Under the pieces are notes generated by a model. That model did no database searches and was not told the DNA's origin. It saw nothing but the letters and a program-made list of their open reading frames with translations. The translations under genes were made by a program, and so were the position numbers. This document shows, piece after piece, positions 50,255 to 59,760 of a stretch of DNA of 64,000 bases. Position 1 is the stretch's first letter. Each line of letters starts with the position of its first letter. The stretch is from contig JBGTSD010000003.1 in the NCBI GenBank assembly GCA_041940385.1, positions 1 through 64,000 on the forward strand, read 5' to 3'. Source of the stretch: JACVCK01 sp041940385 (GTDB lineage: Bacteria > Planctomycetota > Phycisphaerae > Phycisphaerales > UBA1924).

Positions 50255-52390
50255 ATGAGCGGACCTCCGACCCAGCCCGGACTTGCGGATCGACTGCGCG
50301 GCGTCGTGGTGGCGGCGCGCGGCGAGCTGCACATCAGCCGACATGTCTTCCGGGCGGGGCCGGCGTACGTCCTGCGCGATCCGATCAGCTTCGCGACGCA
50401 TCGGATCGATCCCGAGGATTACCGCGTGTTCAGCGCGATCCGAGGCGACCTGACGCTCGGCGAGACGTTCGATGGGCTGGTGGCGTCGGGCGAGCTCGAT
50501 CGGGCGGACGAGGAGGCGTTCTACGCGCTGGTGCTCGACCTGCACCAGCGGAGTCTCCTGAGCTTGCCGATCAACGACGCGGACAAGCTGTACGAGCGGT
50601 TCCAGCGCCGGCGACGGGCCGAGAACCTGTCACGGGCCATGGGGATCTTCTTCCTCCGGATTCCGCTCGTGAACCCGGACCAATTTCTCACGCGGACGCT
50701 GCCGCTGTTCGGCTGGCTGTTCACCAGGCCGGCGCTGATCGGCTGGATGGCGCTGTCGGTCGCGGCCCTGGCGGTCGCGGCGTCGCGCTGGCGCGACCTG
50801 ACGTCGCCAGTGCTGACGGTGCTCGACGGCAACAACATGTTCATGCTCTTCGGCGCGCTGATCGCGCTGAAGATCATTCACGAGTTCGGTCACGCGTACG
50901 CGTGCAAGGCGTTCGGCGGGCACGTGCCGGAGATGGGCGTGTTCCTGGTGCTGTTCACGCCGCTGGCGTACGTGGATGCGACGGATTCGTGGACGTTCAG
51001 CGAGACGCGACGGCGGGCGATCGTGACGCTGGGGGGCGTGTACTTCGAGTCGATCATCGGCGCGATCGCGATGTTCGTGTGGGCGTCGTCGGAGGCCGGG
51101 ACGCTGAACACGCTGGCGTACCAGGTGGTGATCCTCTCGACGGTGACGACGGCGGTCTTCAACCTCAACCCGCTGCTGCGCTACGACGCGTACTACCTGG
51201 TGAGCGATCTGAGCGGAATCCCGAACCTGCGCCAGCGCTGTTCGGAGGCGGTCGCCGGATTGCTCAAGCGGACCTTGTACGGGCTGAAGGTTGACAAGAA
51301 CGGAGAGGCGATCCGGCCGCACGCGGGGCTGGTGGCGTTCGGATTGGCGCAGGTGAGCTACCGCGTGGTGGTTCTGCTGACCATTTCGACGGTGCTGATC
51401 ATGAAGTTCGGGGGAATCGGGCTGGGCCTTGGGGTGGTGCTGATCGGCATGGGGGTCGCGAAGTCGCTCATGGCGCTGGTGCGGTACCTGGTGAGTTCCG
51501 AGGAGACGGCGCCGGTGCGGATGCGCGCGTACGCGGTCACGGGGGCGGTGGCGGCGGCGGCGATCGGCGGCGCGTTGCTGATTCCTGCGCCGTGGCCCGT
51601 GGATGCGCGGGGCGTGGTGTCGTTCGAGGACGTGGCCTTGATCCGGGCGCCGCATCGCGCGGAGGTCGTGGACGTGCCGGTGCGCATCGGCGAGCCGCGG
51701 CGGAAGGGCGAGTCGCTCGCGGCGCTGCGGAATCCGGACCTCGAGTCGGAGGAGCGTGCTCTGCGGTCCGAGCTGGAAACGGCTCGGGCGCGCACGGTGC
51801 TCGCGGCAATGCGTTCTCCGGGCGAAGCGACGATGGCCGAGGCGGATGTCCGGCAGGCGAGCGCGCGCCTGGCGCAAGTGGGCGACGACCTGCAGGCGCT
51901 CGAGATCGAAGCGCCGGCGGACGGGCGTGTGCTTGACGTGCTGGTCCGGGAGACCGGGCGCGCGGTCGAGGAGGGCGAGCCGGTCCTGGTCTACGCGTCG
52001 GGATCGCCGGAGGCGGTGTTCCATGTGCGCATGTTCGAGTTCGAATCGCTGAGGCTGAGCGTGGGCGAATCGATCGAGTGCCGCGCGGCGGCGCATCCGG
52101 AACGCGCGGTGATCGGGCGCGTGACGCACATCGGGCGGGTGGCGACGCGCGACGTGGCGTCGCGTGTGTCGGCGCTGGCGCCGGGCGGGCTGGTGCCGGT
52201 GAACGCGGCGACGGGGGAGGCGGCGGATCCGTACTTCGAGATTCGCCTGCGCCTCGATCCGCAGGACGCGGCACTGGCCGGCGCTGGTCTGCGCGCGCGG
52301 TTCCCGGCGCACTACCGAACGACGGCGCAGGTCCTCGAGCGCCGAGTGAAGCGGTTCCTGAACACGGTTCGGGAGGGGGCCGACGGATGA
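50255..52390 (+). CDS. M50-type membrane metalloprotease with C-terminal HlyD-type arm
   Basis: A 711-residue protein. The N-terminal 150 residues are soluble. The M50 (site-2-protease-like) membrane domain has the zinc motif IIHEFGHAYACK (H209, E210, H213) in a membrane helix and the second motif NLNPLLRYDAYYL (D311), with about six membrane helices between 160 and 440. After VTGAVAAAAIGGALLIP (about 425-441) comes an extracytoplasmic HlyD-like part with RAPHRAEVVDVPVRIGEPRR, a coiled coil (EERALRSELETARARTVLA), EAPADGRVLDVLV and a barrel. It resembles the putative peptide zinc metalloprotease family found with secretion genes. It may process or gate the giant substrate (inference). It starts 1 nt after the previous stop and overlaps the next gene (ATGA). 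Confidence 0.9.
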   Translation: MSGPPTQPGLADRLRGVVVAARGELHISRHVFRAGPAYVLRDPISFATHRIDPEDYRVFSAIRGDLTLGETFDGLVASGELDRADEEAFYALVLDLHQRSLLSLPINDADKLYERFQRRRRAENLSRAMGIFFLRIPLVNPDQFLTRTLPLFGWLFTRPALIGWMALSVAALAVAASRWRDLTSPVLTVLDGNNMFMLFGALIALKIIHEFGHAYACKAFGGHVPEMGVFLVLFTPLAYVDATDSWTFSETRRRAIVTLGGVYFESIIGAIAMFVWASSEAGTLNTLAYQVVILSTVTTAVFNLNPLLRYDAYYLVSDLSGIPNLRQRCSEAVAGLLKRTLYGLKVDKNGEAIRPHAGLVAFGLAQVSYRVVVLLTISTVLIMKFGGIGLGLGVVLIGMGVAKSLMALVRYLVSSEETAPVRMRAYAVTGAVAAAAIGGALLIPAPWPVDARGVVSFEDVALIRAPHRAEVVDVPVRIGEPRRKGESLAALRNPDLESEERALRSELETARARTVLAAMRSPGEATMAEADVRQASARLAQVGDDLQALEIEAPADGRVLDVLVRETGRAVEEGEPVLVYASGSPEAVFHVRMFEFESLRLSVGESIECRAAAHPERAVIGRVTHIGRVATRDVASRVSALAPGGLVPVNAATGEAADPYFEIRLRLDPQDAALAGAGLRARFPAHYRTTAQVLERRVKRFLNTVREGADG

Positions 52391-53355
52391 ATGGGGCGTA
52401 CTCAACGTGGGACGAGGCGGCGCGGACCGGTCGGCCGGCGCGCGGGAGAAGGTCCATGCACCGAGCGACGATTCCGTTTGCCCTGACTCTGCTGGTGGTC
52501 GGCGCCTGGGCGGCGCCGTTCGACGCCGCGAGCACCGGCGCCGGCCCGCTGCGTGTACTCGAGGAGGCGGCCTCGGAGTCGCTGCCCGGCGCGGTAAGGC
52601 CACGACGGGAGGTGATCCTCGGCTCGCCCTTCGACACGCTGCTGTCCGAGGTGCGCGTGCGCGAGGGCGACACGGTGCGCGCCGGCGACGTCATCGCGGT
52701 GCTGGATGATCGCGTGGTGCGGGCGTCCCTGCGGCTGGCGGAGCAGGAGGCGGCGCGGACCGCGCGCGTCGACCGCGCCAAGGCGGCGCTCGAGGATGCG
52801 GCGTTCACGCTCTCGCGTCTCGAGGCCGCCGTCGCGTCGAGCGCGGTGTCCAGCAAGGAGCTGACGGAGGCCAGGAGTGATCACGAGATCGCGCTGGCCG
52901 ATCTGCGCGAGGCGGAAGAGGCCCATCAGCAGGCGAAGATCCAGGAAGAACTGGCGCGCGCGAAGGTGGAGGAGGTCATCGTCCGGGCGCCGTTCGACGC
53001 CATCGTCATCCGGACGCACATCGAGGCCGGGGCGATCCTGTCCCCGGGCGACCCGATCGTCGAGCTGTTCTCGCTGGACGAGACCTGCGTCGATCTGCAT
53101 CTTCCCGCGGCGATCGCCATGACGCTGCGCGTGGACGAGCGCATCGCGCTGCGCGTGGAGGAAGCGTCCGTGTCGGTGCGCGCGGCGCGGGTGCGGTACG
53201 TGGAGCCGCGGATCGATCCGGTGTCGCGGACGGTGCGCGTGGTGTTCGACTTCGAGCCGGGCGATCAACCGGTGATGGTGGGGGCGATCGCGAGGCCCGC
53301 GGATCGGCTGCCGGGCGAGGACCCGGCGGTGGCGGCGGCGCCGATCGGCCCGTGA
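52387..53355 (+). CDS. HlyD-type periplasmic adaptor (membrane-fusion protein)
   Basis: A 322-residue protein. The ATG at 52387 overlaps the previous stop (ATGA). A second in-frame ATG at 52456, with GGAGAAGG just upstream, would begin exactly at a signal peptide (HRATIPFALTLLVVGAWAAP) and may be the real start. Then a lipoyl half (GSPFDTLLSEVRVREGDTVR), a long coiled-coil hairpin (LRLAEQEAARTARVDRAKAA to EELARAKVEEV), the second lipoyl half (VRAPFDAIVIRTHIEAGAIL) and a beta barrel ending VVFDFEPGDQPVMVGAIARP. This is the order of RND/ABC adaptor proteins. It is the last gene of the surface-protein operon, giving that operon three HlyD-type arms and no ABC or RND pump. Confidence 0.9.
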   Translation: MNGAYSTWDEAARTGRPARGRRSMHRATIPFALTLLVVGAWAAPFDAASTGAGPLRVLEEAASESLPGAVRPRREVILGSPFDTLLSEVRVREGDTVRAGDVIAVLDDRVVRASLRLAEQEAARTARVDRAKAALEDAAFTLSRLEAAVASSAVSSKELTEARSDHEIALADLREAEEAHQQAKIQEELARAKVEEVIVRAPFDAIVIRTHIEAGAILSPGDPIVELFSLDETCVDLHLPAAIAMTLRVDERIALRVEEASVSVRAARVRYVEPRIDPVSRTVRVVFDFEPGDQPVMVGAIARPADRLPGEDPAVAAAPIGP

Positions 53356-53734
53356 CGCGCCGCGCGGGCGAATTCCGTGCACGCTCGGATTCGCGGCAGG
53401 GTTAACCCGGCGCGCGACTCTGGGATGGCCCTCGGCAGCGGGGAATATCGGCTGTGGTGTCGGATCGCGTCTGGAAGCGTGGAAACACGCTTGCAACGGC
53501 GGTCTCTCGTCGTAGTCTGGAGCAGCGAGGATTGAGAGCCCCGGGGGCTGCGGCGTCGCCGCGGCCTGGTGTGGAGCGACGAGCGCGGGAGGCGTGCGTG
53601 TCTGTGCTGTGGCGGTCGATCTGTTTCCGGCCGACTGGGGAGGGACGCTGCGCGCCCGATGGGGGACGGGCTAGGATCGGCCCCTCTCGTGTTCCGGGAT
53701 TCAATGACGCCGTTCTCGTGGGAGAGCCGGGCTG
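53356..53734. other. Gene-free stretch, 379 bp
   Basis: It follows the end of the surface-protein operon. I see no convincing gene, terminator or repeat in it. Short open frames on both strands lack ribosome binding sites and look like GC-rich background. Confidence 0.5.
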
Positions 53735-54118
53735 ATGCCAGGCCGCGAAGCCATCGCGGAGATCGAGGAGTGCCTTCGCGCCGCATCGGCCGCGTTGGTG
53801 TCGTCGGGTCCGCTGTGGTCGCGCGTTGCGCGTTCGCTCGATGCGCTGGCGCCGCTCGCGGGCGTGGCGCCGCCAGTGACGATGGACGGCCCGGCGTGGG
53901 CGCAGCTTGACCGGGCGATGAACACGGTGTTCGGCGCGGTGGACTGGACGGACGTGGCGCCGGACGCGAGCGCGGCGCCGGCGATCGAAGCGGCGCTGCG
54001 GGCGCGCAGCGTCGATGAGCTCGAATCGCTCTCGGTCGAGCTGATGGAGTCGATGGTGGACCTGCTGCGCATCAGCGCGGCGCGCCGAGCGCTGCAGACG
54101 GGTCTGCTGCCGCCGTGA
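53735..54118 (+). CDS. Hypothetical protein, 127 aa
   Basis: A short, acidic, mostly helical cytoplasmic protein. Helices: AIAEIEECLRAASAALVSSG, AWAQLDRAMNTVFGAV and VDELESLSVELMESMVDLL. There is no signal peptide, membrane segment or known motif. The ATG at 53735 has GGAGAG about 8 nt upstream. It is convergent with the next gene and separated from the HlyD-type gene by 379 bp, so it is probably its own unit. Confidence 0.6.
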   Translation: MPGREAIAEIEECLRAASAALVSSGPLWSRVARSLDALAPLAGVAPPVTMDGPAWAQLDRAMNTVFGAVDWTDVAPDASAAPAIEAALRARSVDELESLSVELMESMVDLLRISAARRALQTGLLPP

Positions 54119-54127
54119 ACCTCGGGC

Positions 54128-56269
54128 TCACGCGCCCTGGTTGTAGACGCCGAGCAGCAGGTTGAGATCGGCGAAGTCGACGTCGCCGTCGTTGTCGAGA
54201 TCCTCCGGGAGGCCGGCGCCCGTGGAGTTGTACGCGGACAACAAAAGATTGAGGTCGGCGAAATTGACGAGGCCGTCGCCGTCGAGGTCGCCGAACACGG
54301 GGAGGTCGTCGATGTCGAGCACGGCGACGCCTTCGCTGATTGCGCTGACCCAGAGGTCTCCGTTCGCATCGAACGCGACGTCGCCGAGTTGATAGTGGGG
54401 AATCGGGGAGGTTCCGTACTGCCAGACGGACCAGTTCGTCGGCTCGTTGATGTCGCCGCGGACGATGCAGACGCCGTTCGGGAACGGCGTTGTGCTCTGG
54501 AAGTCGGAGACGCTGAACGCCAGCGTTCCATCCTGGCGCACATCGACGCCGCTGACCGCGTTCGCGGGCATCGGGGAGTTCGCGGCGGTGAAGAGTGTCC
54601 GTACGCCGTTTTCGACGCGCATGAGCCCGCCGGCCGTTCCGAGCCACATGACGCCCTCCTGGTCGAACGCGATGTCCGTGGCGCCTTCGAGGTCGAAGAG
54701 TCCCCAGTCCTCGCCGACCGTGGTCCACACGGCGCCGTTCCAACGATGGAGTTCGAACCATGCGGCGATCCAGACATCGCCGGCGGGATCCACCGCGACG
54801 CCGGGAAGCCCGAGCGGGGCGTAGGGCTGCACGGTGGTGTCGCGCTGCCAGACGGAGCCATCGAACCAGAACGTGGCGCCGTTCTCGCTGAACGCGAAGA
54901 GCCGGCCGGCGTGGTCCTCGGCGAAGAACGGGAAGAGCGTCACGCCCAAGCCCGGGTTGTTCTGCCAGTTCCACATCCCGGTGATGGTGTTCGCGGAGCT
55001 GTCCCAGCGGGCGATGCCGTTGCCGCCCATCCAATGGACGCCGTTGCGCGCCTGGTAGACGGTTCCCGTGGGCTCATTGCCGGGGAACGCATAGGGCTCG
55101 GACCCGAGGTTGTGATCGCCGAAGTTGCGCCATCGATCACCATCGAATCGCGAGGAGCCGGCCTCTCCGGTATGCAGCCAGAGGTGTCCATCACGATCGA
55201 GAGAGAAGCGATCGACGAAGTAGTCGGGCAGACCAGTGTTCCAGGTGTTGAGCGATTGGATCGTCTGTCCGGCCGTGTTTCGGGCGACGACGAGCGAGCG
55301 GGCGCCGATCCAGACCTCGTCTGATGCGGGATCGGGCGCGATATTGAAGACGATGTCGTTCTCGACGGACCACGCCGTCCACGACTGTCCGGCGTCGCTG
55401 GTGCGGATGATCTGGCCCGCCCAGTTGCCCACGTAGAGGTCGCCGTTGTCATCGACGGCCATGGTGGTGACCGTCGTTTGCACGAACGGCGTGTTCGCGC
55501 TGGAGTACGTGGCGAAGGACTGGCCATCGTACTTGTAGAACGTGTAGCTCAGGCCGCCGGAGATCAGCCAGAGATTCTGGTCCAGGTCGCTGGTGATGAA
55601 GTCGAACGTGCCGACGTTCGCGCCGAGCAGCGTCCATGAGGCGCCGTCGTAGCGGGCGAATCCGGACAGCGTCGCGTTCGCGATCCAGACGATGTCGTCC
55701 TTGTCCACGTGAAGGCCGGCGAGCTGGCGCCATGGGTTCTCGAACGGGATTTCCGGGACGGACCACGAACGCCATGTCGATCCGTCGAACTCGAAGAGCG
55801 CGGCGTTCTGATTCTGCACGTTGGTGTTGTTAATCCAGACGTGGCCGTCGGAGTCCAGATCGATCTCGCGGACCACGTTGTGCAGCAGCGGAGAGTTCGA
55901 CGTGGTGTAGATCGTCCACTGCTCGTCCTGCACACGGGCGAGCCCGTTTCCGGTGGCGATCCAGATCACGCCGCCTGGGCCGAACTCGATGTCGTTCACG
56001 AACTCCGAGGGCAGCGGAGAATAGTTCCGCGCGAGACTGTCCCAGACCTGCGTCTCGCGATCGAGAATGCCGACGCCGCCGTCCTGCCAGAAGGGCCAGC
56101 GCGCGCCGACGTATACGAGCCCGTCCGGACCGACATCCACCGTGCGGATTTCCTCGCCGGGGATGCCCGTGTTGCCCGGCGAGCGAACGGACCACTGGCC
56201 TGTGATGGGGCCGGCGCTCGCCGCGGCGGCGAAAGCGGTCAGTGAGACGACGTGCATGAGCTTCATCAT
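54128..56269 (-). CDS. Secreted two-component-propeller-like protein with C-terminal dockerin
   Basis: A 713-residue exported protein. Signal peptide about 1-19 (MMKLMHVVSLTAFAAAASAG). The body is a repeated beta-propeller of the Reg_prop kind: strands such as VDVGPDGLVYVG, IEFGPGGVIWIATGNGLAR, IDLDSDGHVWINN and IAFDQEGVMWLGTAGGLMRV. The tail (about 650-713) has two calcium-loop units, GDLDGDGLVNFADLNLLLSA and EDLDNDGDVDFADLNLLLGV, each followed by YN, like a type I dockerin. No enzyme motif is seen. A GGAG lies before the double ATG at 56264-56269. It is the last of five leftward dockerin genes. Confidence 0.88.
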   Translation of the reverse strand: MMKLMHVVSLTAFAAAASAGPITGQWSVRSPGNTGIPGEEIRTVDVGPDGLVYVGARWPFWQDGGVGILDRETQVWDSLARNYSPLPSEFVNDIEFGPGGVIWIATGNGLARVQDEQWTIYTTSNSPLLHNVVREIDLDSDGHVWINNTNVQNQNAALFEFDGSTWRSWSVPEIPFENPWRQLAGLHVDKDDIVWIANATLSGFARYDGASWTLLGANVGTFDFITSDLDQNLWLISGGLSYTFYKYDGQSFATYSSANTPFVQTTVTTMAVDDNGDLYVGNWAGQIIRTSDAGQSWTAWSVENDIVFNIAPDPASDEVWIGARSLVVARNTAGQTIQSLNTWNTGLPDYFVDRFSLDRDGHLWLHTGEAGSSRFDGDRWRNFGDHNLGSEPYAFPGNEPTGTVYQARNGVHWMGGNGIARWDSSANTITGMWNWQNNPGLGVTLFPFFAEDHAGRLFAFSENGATFWFDGSVWQRDTTVQPYAPLGLPGVAVDPAGDVWIAAWFELHRWNGAVWTTVGEDWGLFDLEGATDIAFDQEGVMWLGTAGGLMRVENGVRTLFTAANSPMPANAVSGVDVRQDGTLAFSVSDFQSTTPFPNGVCIVRGDINEPTNWSVWQYGTSPIPHYQLGDVAFDANGDLWVSAISEGVAVLDIDDLPVFGDLDGDGLVNFADLNLLLSAYNSTGAGLPEDLDNDGDVDFADLNLLLGVYNQGA

Positions 56270-56300
56270 GAAACTGCGCTCCAGCGAGATCGCGTTCGAT

Positions 56301-57665
56301 TCAGGCGCCCTGGTTGTAGACGCCGAGCAGCAGGTTGAGATCGGCGAAGTCGATGTCGCCGTCGTCGTCGAGGTCGCCGGGCATGTTCTCGCCGACGGCG
56401 TTGAACGAGCCGAGCAGCAGGTTGAGGTCGGCGAAGTTCACGAGGCCGTCGCCGTCGAGGTCGCCGAAGACGAGGCAGTTCGGCGTCAGGTGCTCGATGA
56501 TGTTCTCGTAGACCTCCCAGCCGCCCTGGCCGTCGTAGATCGCCGAGTAGCCGATCGCCCATGCCTCGCCCGCAGCGCCCGCCGCGAGATTGGTGAGGCC
56601 GATGTGCGTGGCGCCGGGGCGCGGCGCGGACTGCACTTCGGCCCATGATTCGCCGTCCCAGTGCGCGAGGCGGCCGCCGTACTCGCCGAACGCGCAGGAC
56701 GCCCAGATGTCGTCGGCGCTGATCGCGGCGACGGACGTCAGCGGCCCGATATCGGGACCCACGACCTCGCGCCATTCCGAGCCATTCCAGTGCAGGTAGA
56801 GCGAGACGCTGCGGGTCTGACCGTTCTCGAGGATCAGCTTCTTGCCCACCGCCCAGACATCGTCGGACGCGAGCGCGACCACATCGTCGAGGCCATCCTG
56901 CAGACTGTTCGAGCCCGGGAGCTGCGTCCAGTTCGGATGCGGCGTCCAGCTCGCGCCGTTCCAGTGGTGGATCGAAGCGCGGAAGTTCTCGGTGAGGTTC
57001 CGCCCCTCGCCCACGACCCACAGATCGTCGCTCGCGACGCCGTCGGCGCCGTCGAAACGGTTCATGCGGTTGAAGATCGGCTGGATCTGCGGCGAGGACT
57101 CGCGGAGCTCCGACCCATCCCAGTGCAACGCGATGGGGCAGGAGACGCCGCCGCCCGGCGACTCGCCCGCACCGACGACCCAGACGTCGTCGGGCGCGAA
57201 GTACACGACCTCGCTGCCCTCGCCGTTGCGCAGCGGGCTGCCGCCGTTGGGGTTCGGGATCTCGAACAGGAAGCCCTGGTGCGACTCCCAGTCCTGGCCG
57301 TCGAAGTGCGCGATGAACGGCACGGCCTGGAACGTCTGCACGACGACGATGCCCGCGACCCAGAGGTCGTCGAGCGCGTTCGCGTGCAGCGCTCGGACTT
57401 CCCACGAATTGCTGAAGTCGAGCATGTCCGCGGCGACGACGGTCCACGCATCGCCGTCCCAGTGCATGCGCAGCAGGCCGGAATTGGACATGCGGGCGCC
57501 GACGGCGCTATCCAGGCCGAGGGACTCGATGTGGATGGGATACGTCTCGGCGCCCTGGAAGATCGGGTTGTCCACCACGGTCCATTCGCCGCAGGGCCCC
57601 CCGGCGATGGCGGCGGTGGAGATCGCGGCGGTGCAGGCGATGGCGCCGTGAAGCAGGCAGGTCAT
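56301..57665 (-). CDS. Secreted beta-propeller-like protein with C-terminal dockerin
   Basis: A 454-residue exported protein. Signal peptide about 1-21 (LLHGAIACTAAISTAAIAGG). The body is built of repeats with a DDVW/DDLWVVG strand and HWDG/HWNG-x-W units (FAPDDVWVVGAGES, GVASDDLWVVGEGRN, LHWNGSEWREV), a propeller-like pattern. The dockerin tail is GDLDGDGLVNFADLNLLLGS and GDLDDDGDIDFADLNLLLGV. Strong AAAGGAG before ATG 57663-57665. It lies 31 bp upstream of the gene at 54128-56269 and may be co-transcribed. Unknown function; an envelope or matrix role is likely. Confidence 0.87.
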   Translation of the reverse strand: MTCLLHGAIACTAAISTAAIAGGPCGEWTVVDNPIFQGAETYPIHIESLGLDSAVGARMSNSGLLRMHWDGDAWTVVAADMLDFSNSWEVRALHANALDDLWVAGIVVVQTFQAVPFIAHFDGQDWESHQGFLFEIPNPNGGSPLRNGEGSEVVYFAPDDVWVVGAGESPGGGVSCPIALHWDGSELRESSPQIQPIFNRMNRFDGADGVASDDLWVVGEGRNLTENFRASIHHWNGASWTPHPNWTQLPGSNSLQDGLDDVVALASDDVWAVGKKLILENGQTRSVSLYLHWNGSEWREVVGPDIGPLTSVAAISADDIWASCAFGEYGGRLAHWDGESWAEVQSAPRPGATHIGLTNLAAGAAGEAWAIGYSAIYDGQGGWEVYENIIEHLTPNCLVFGDLDGDGLVNFADLNLLLGSFNAVGENMPGDLDDDGDIDFADLNLLLGVYNQGA

Positions 57666-57708
57666 AGCGTTGCTCCTTTCGGTCCCCGGGCTGGGAGTCG
57701 ATGGGTGG

Positions 57709-59601
57709 TCAGGCGCCCTGGTTGTAGACGTTCAGAAGAAGGTTGAGGTCGGCGAAGTCGATATCGCCGTCCTCGTCGAGGTCGCCGGGCATGTTCTCGC
57801 CGATGGCGTTGTACGACCCGAGCAGGAGATTGAGATCGGCGAAGTTCACGAAGCCGTCGCCGTCGAGATCACCGAACACCGCGGCGTCGATCGACGCGGT
57901 GATGCACGCGGAAAACTCGGACGTGCTCAACGTCGTGAGACTCGTGGCGGTCGCGGTGATGGTGGCGCCGTCCTCGACGTAGGCGCTCAGTGTGGCGCTG
58001 AACGACGCGGCGCCGGAGGCGTTGGTGGTCGTTTGCGCTGAGCCGAGGAACGTGCGGCCCTCGCCGAAGCCGGAGGGATCGCACGCATCGCTGGCGAAGA
58101 ACTCGATGCGGTAGGTCTGGCCGGCGTTCGCGGCGAGCGTGCCCGAGATCGTGATGGACGAGGAATCGCCCTCGGCCGACGCGAGCATGGGCAGCCCCAC
58201 GTTCGTCACGCCGGACGCACCGACGTCGATGCCCAGCGCGCTGTGATTGCTGATGGAGTTGGCGGAGATCGTGGTGCGCTGCGCGCTGGCGACGACGGCG
58301 ACGCCGAAGGTCTCGGCGTTGGCGATGATGTTGGCCTGGCCGGGCTGAAGGCCGCCGATGACGGTGTCGATGGGCGAGCCTTCTCCGGGGAACGAGCCGA
58401 TGGACAGACTCGACCGGCTGACGATGGGTGTGACGCCATCGATGGCGACGCCGATCTTGTTGCCCTGGATGGTGGTGCGCTCGCAGGCGCCGTAGATCGA
58501 AACGCCGACGCCAAAGACATCGCCGGCGTAGTGGTTGACGCCGACGCGCCGGATGCCGGAGACGACGTTGTCGCGGATGATGGTGTCGTCGGAGACGCGC
58601 ACGCCGATGCCCGCCGTGCCGCGCCCGCCGGGATACATGGCCGTGCCGTCCTGCGTCGTGCCGATGAGGTTGCCCTCGACGACGGTGCCGATCGCGTACT
58701 CGACCTGCACCTGTGTGCCGAGGGGGAAGCCCTCTTCGCCGTACTTGCCGTTGTGAGCGATCCAGTTCGCCTCTTCGGGGGTTGGGCCGCCGATGCGGTT
58801 GTTCATGGGCGTGTAGTCGGGGCAGCAGTAGGCGCCCCGGACCTGGATGCCGGCGAACGGGCTGCCGACGAGGGTGTTGCCGATGACAACGTTGTTGTGC
58901 GACGCGCCGTCGATGCGGATGCCGGCGTTGCCGGCGGAGAGGACATTGCGCTCTTCCGGGAGCGTGCCGCCGATGACGTTGCCGGTGGCGTTCGTGCCGG
59001 AGCCGAGGAAGGTCTCGATCTCGACGGCGGCGTAGAGCGGGCCGCTGATCGTGCAGCCGATCACGCGGTTGTTGGAGCCGGTGATGGTGACGCCCGAGCC
59101 GCGCTGGAGCACGCGACCCATGCCCTTGATCGTGCAGTTGTCGCCGTTCACGAAGATCGCAGCGATGCCCCACGCGTTGGGCTGGAGGCCGTACGCGCCG
59201 ACTTCCCAGCCGTTCGGATTCGTGTCGCCGGTGAACGCGGTCTGGGTGGTGAAGTCGATGGTGGTGCCGTCGTCGTTCAGGGAGAACGCGCCGTCTTCGA
59301 TGCGGAGCAGCGCCATCGAGGTGTCGAGCCAGAACTCGCTCTGCGGGATGGCGAAGTGAATGGTCTGCGGCCCGGGTGTGCTGTTGGCCGCGTTCACGGC
59401 TTCGCGCATCGAGACTTTGCCGTCCGGCCCCGGCAGGTTGGCGATGCCGGGCGAAGCGTCGGTGACGTCGTCGAGTGTGGTGACGGTGATGATCTCTCCG
59501 GCCGCAGAGGCGCCGACGGATGCGACGGCTGAAATCAGCCACGCGGCGGATATCGACCGGATGGAGGGGCGGAATGCGGGCAGGGTCGGGCGGCGGGACA
59601 T
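57709..59601 (-). CDS. Secreted right-handed beta-helix protein (CSLREA type) with dockerin, paralog 1
   Basis: A 630-residue exported protein. Signal peptide within 1-34 (SAAWLISAVASVGASAAGE). A CSLREA-like start motif (TVTTLDDVTDASPG then KVSMREAVNAANSTPGPQTI) leads into a parallel beta-helix with PbH1-type repeats (NCTIKGMGRVLQRGSGVTIT, GSNNRVIGCTISGPLYAAVE, HNNVVIGNTLVGSPFAGIQV), as in pectin-lyase-like folds. A beta-sandwich (SSSITISGTLAANAGQTYRI) precedes the dockerin tail (GDLDGDGFVNFADLNLLLGS, GDLDEDGDIDFADLNLLLNV). GAGGAG precedes ATG 59599-59601. It is a close tandem paralog of the next gene upstream. No catalytic residues are recognised. Confidence 0.9.
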   Translation of the reverse strand: MSRRPTLPAFRPSIRSISAAWLISAVASVGASAAGEIITVTTLDDVTDASPGIANLPGPDGKVSMREAVNAANSTPGPQTIHFAIPQSEFWLDTSMALLRIEDGAFSLNDDGTTIDFTTQTAFTGDTNPNGWEVGAYGLQPNAWGIAAIFVNGDNCTIKGMGRVLQRGSGVTITGSNNRVIGCTISGPLYAAVEIETFLGSGTNATGNVIGGTLPEERNVLSAGNAGIRIDGASHNNVVIGNTLVGSPFAGIQVRGAYCCPDYTPMNNRIGGPTPEEANWIAHNGKYGEEGFPLGTQVQVEYAIGTVVEGNLIGTTQDGTAMYPGGRGTAGIGVRVSDDTIIRDNVVSGIRRVGVNHYAGDVFGVGVSIYGACERTTIQGNKIGVAIDGVTPIVSRSSLSIGSFPGEGSPIDTVIGGLQPGQANIIANAETFGVAVVASAQRTTISANSISNHSALGIDVGASGVTNVGLPMLASAEGDSSSITISGTLAANAGQTYRIEFFASDACDPSGFGEGRTFLGSAQTTTNASGAASFSATLSAYVEDGATITATATSLTTLSTSEFSACITASIDAAVFGDLDGDGFVNFADLNLLLGSYNAIGENMPGDLDEDGDIDFADLNLLLNVYNQGA

Positions 59602-59760
59602 CGTGGTCTCCTCGGGTCGGAGGGGTGATTACGGAGTCGCAGTGCGTGATCCGAGGCGCGGCGGGCGAATGCTCAGGCCGCGCGACGGAACGCTCTGCGA
59701 GCGGGCAATTGAAGGAAATGCAAAGCGGGCGCCAACGTCCGAATCCCGTGCGACGCGGGA

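Noticed and set aside
37908..53355. Calling the surface operon a standard type I secretion system
   Set aside because: No ABC transporter with nucleotide-binding motifs and no TolC-like gene are in the operon; the M50 gene has no ATPase site.
53454..53735. A 93-codon rightward frame in the gap after the HlyD-type gene
   Set aside because: No RBS and Arg-rich random-like sequence; the next gene start at 53735 is better supported.
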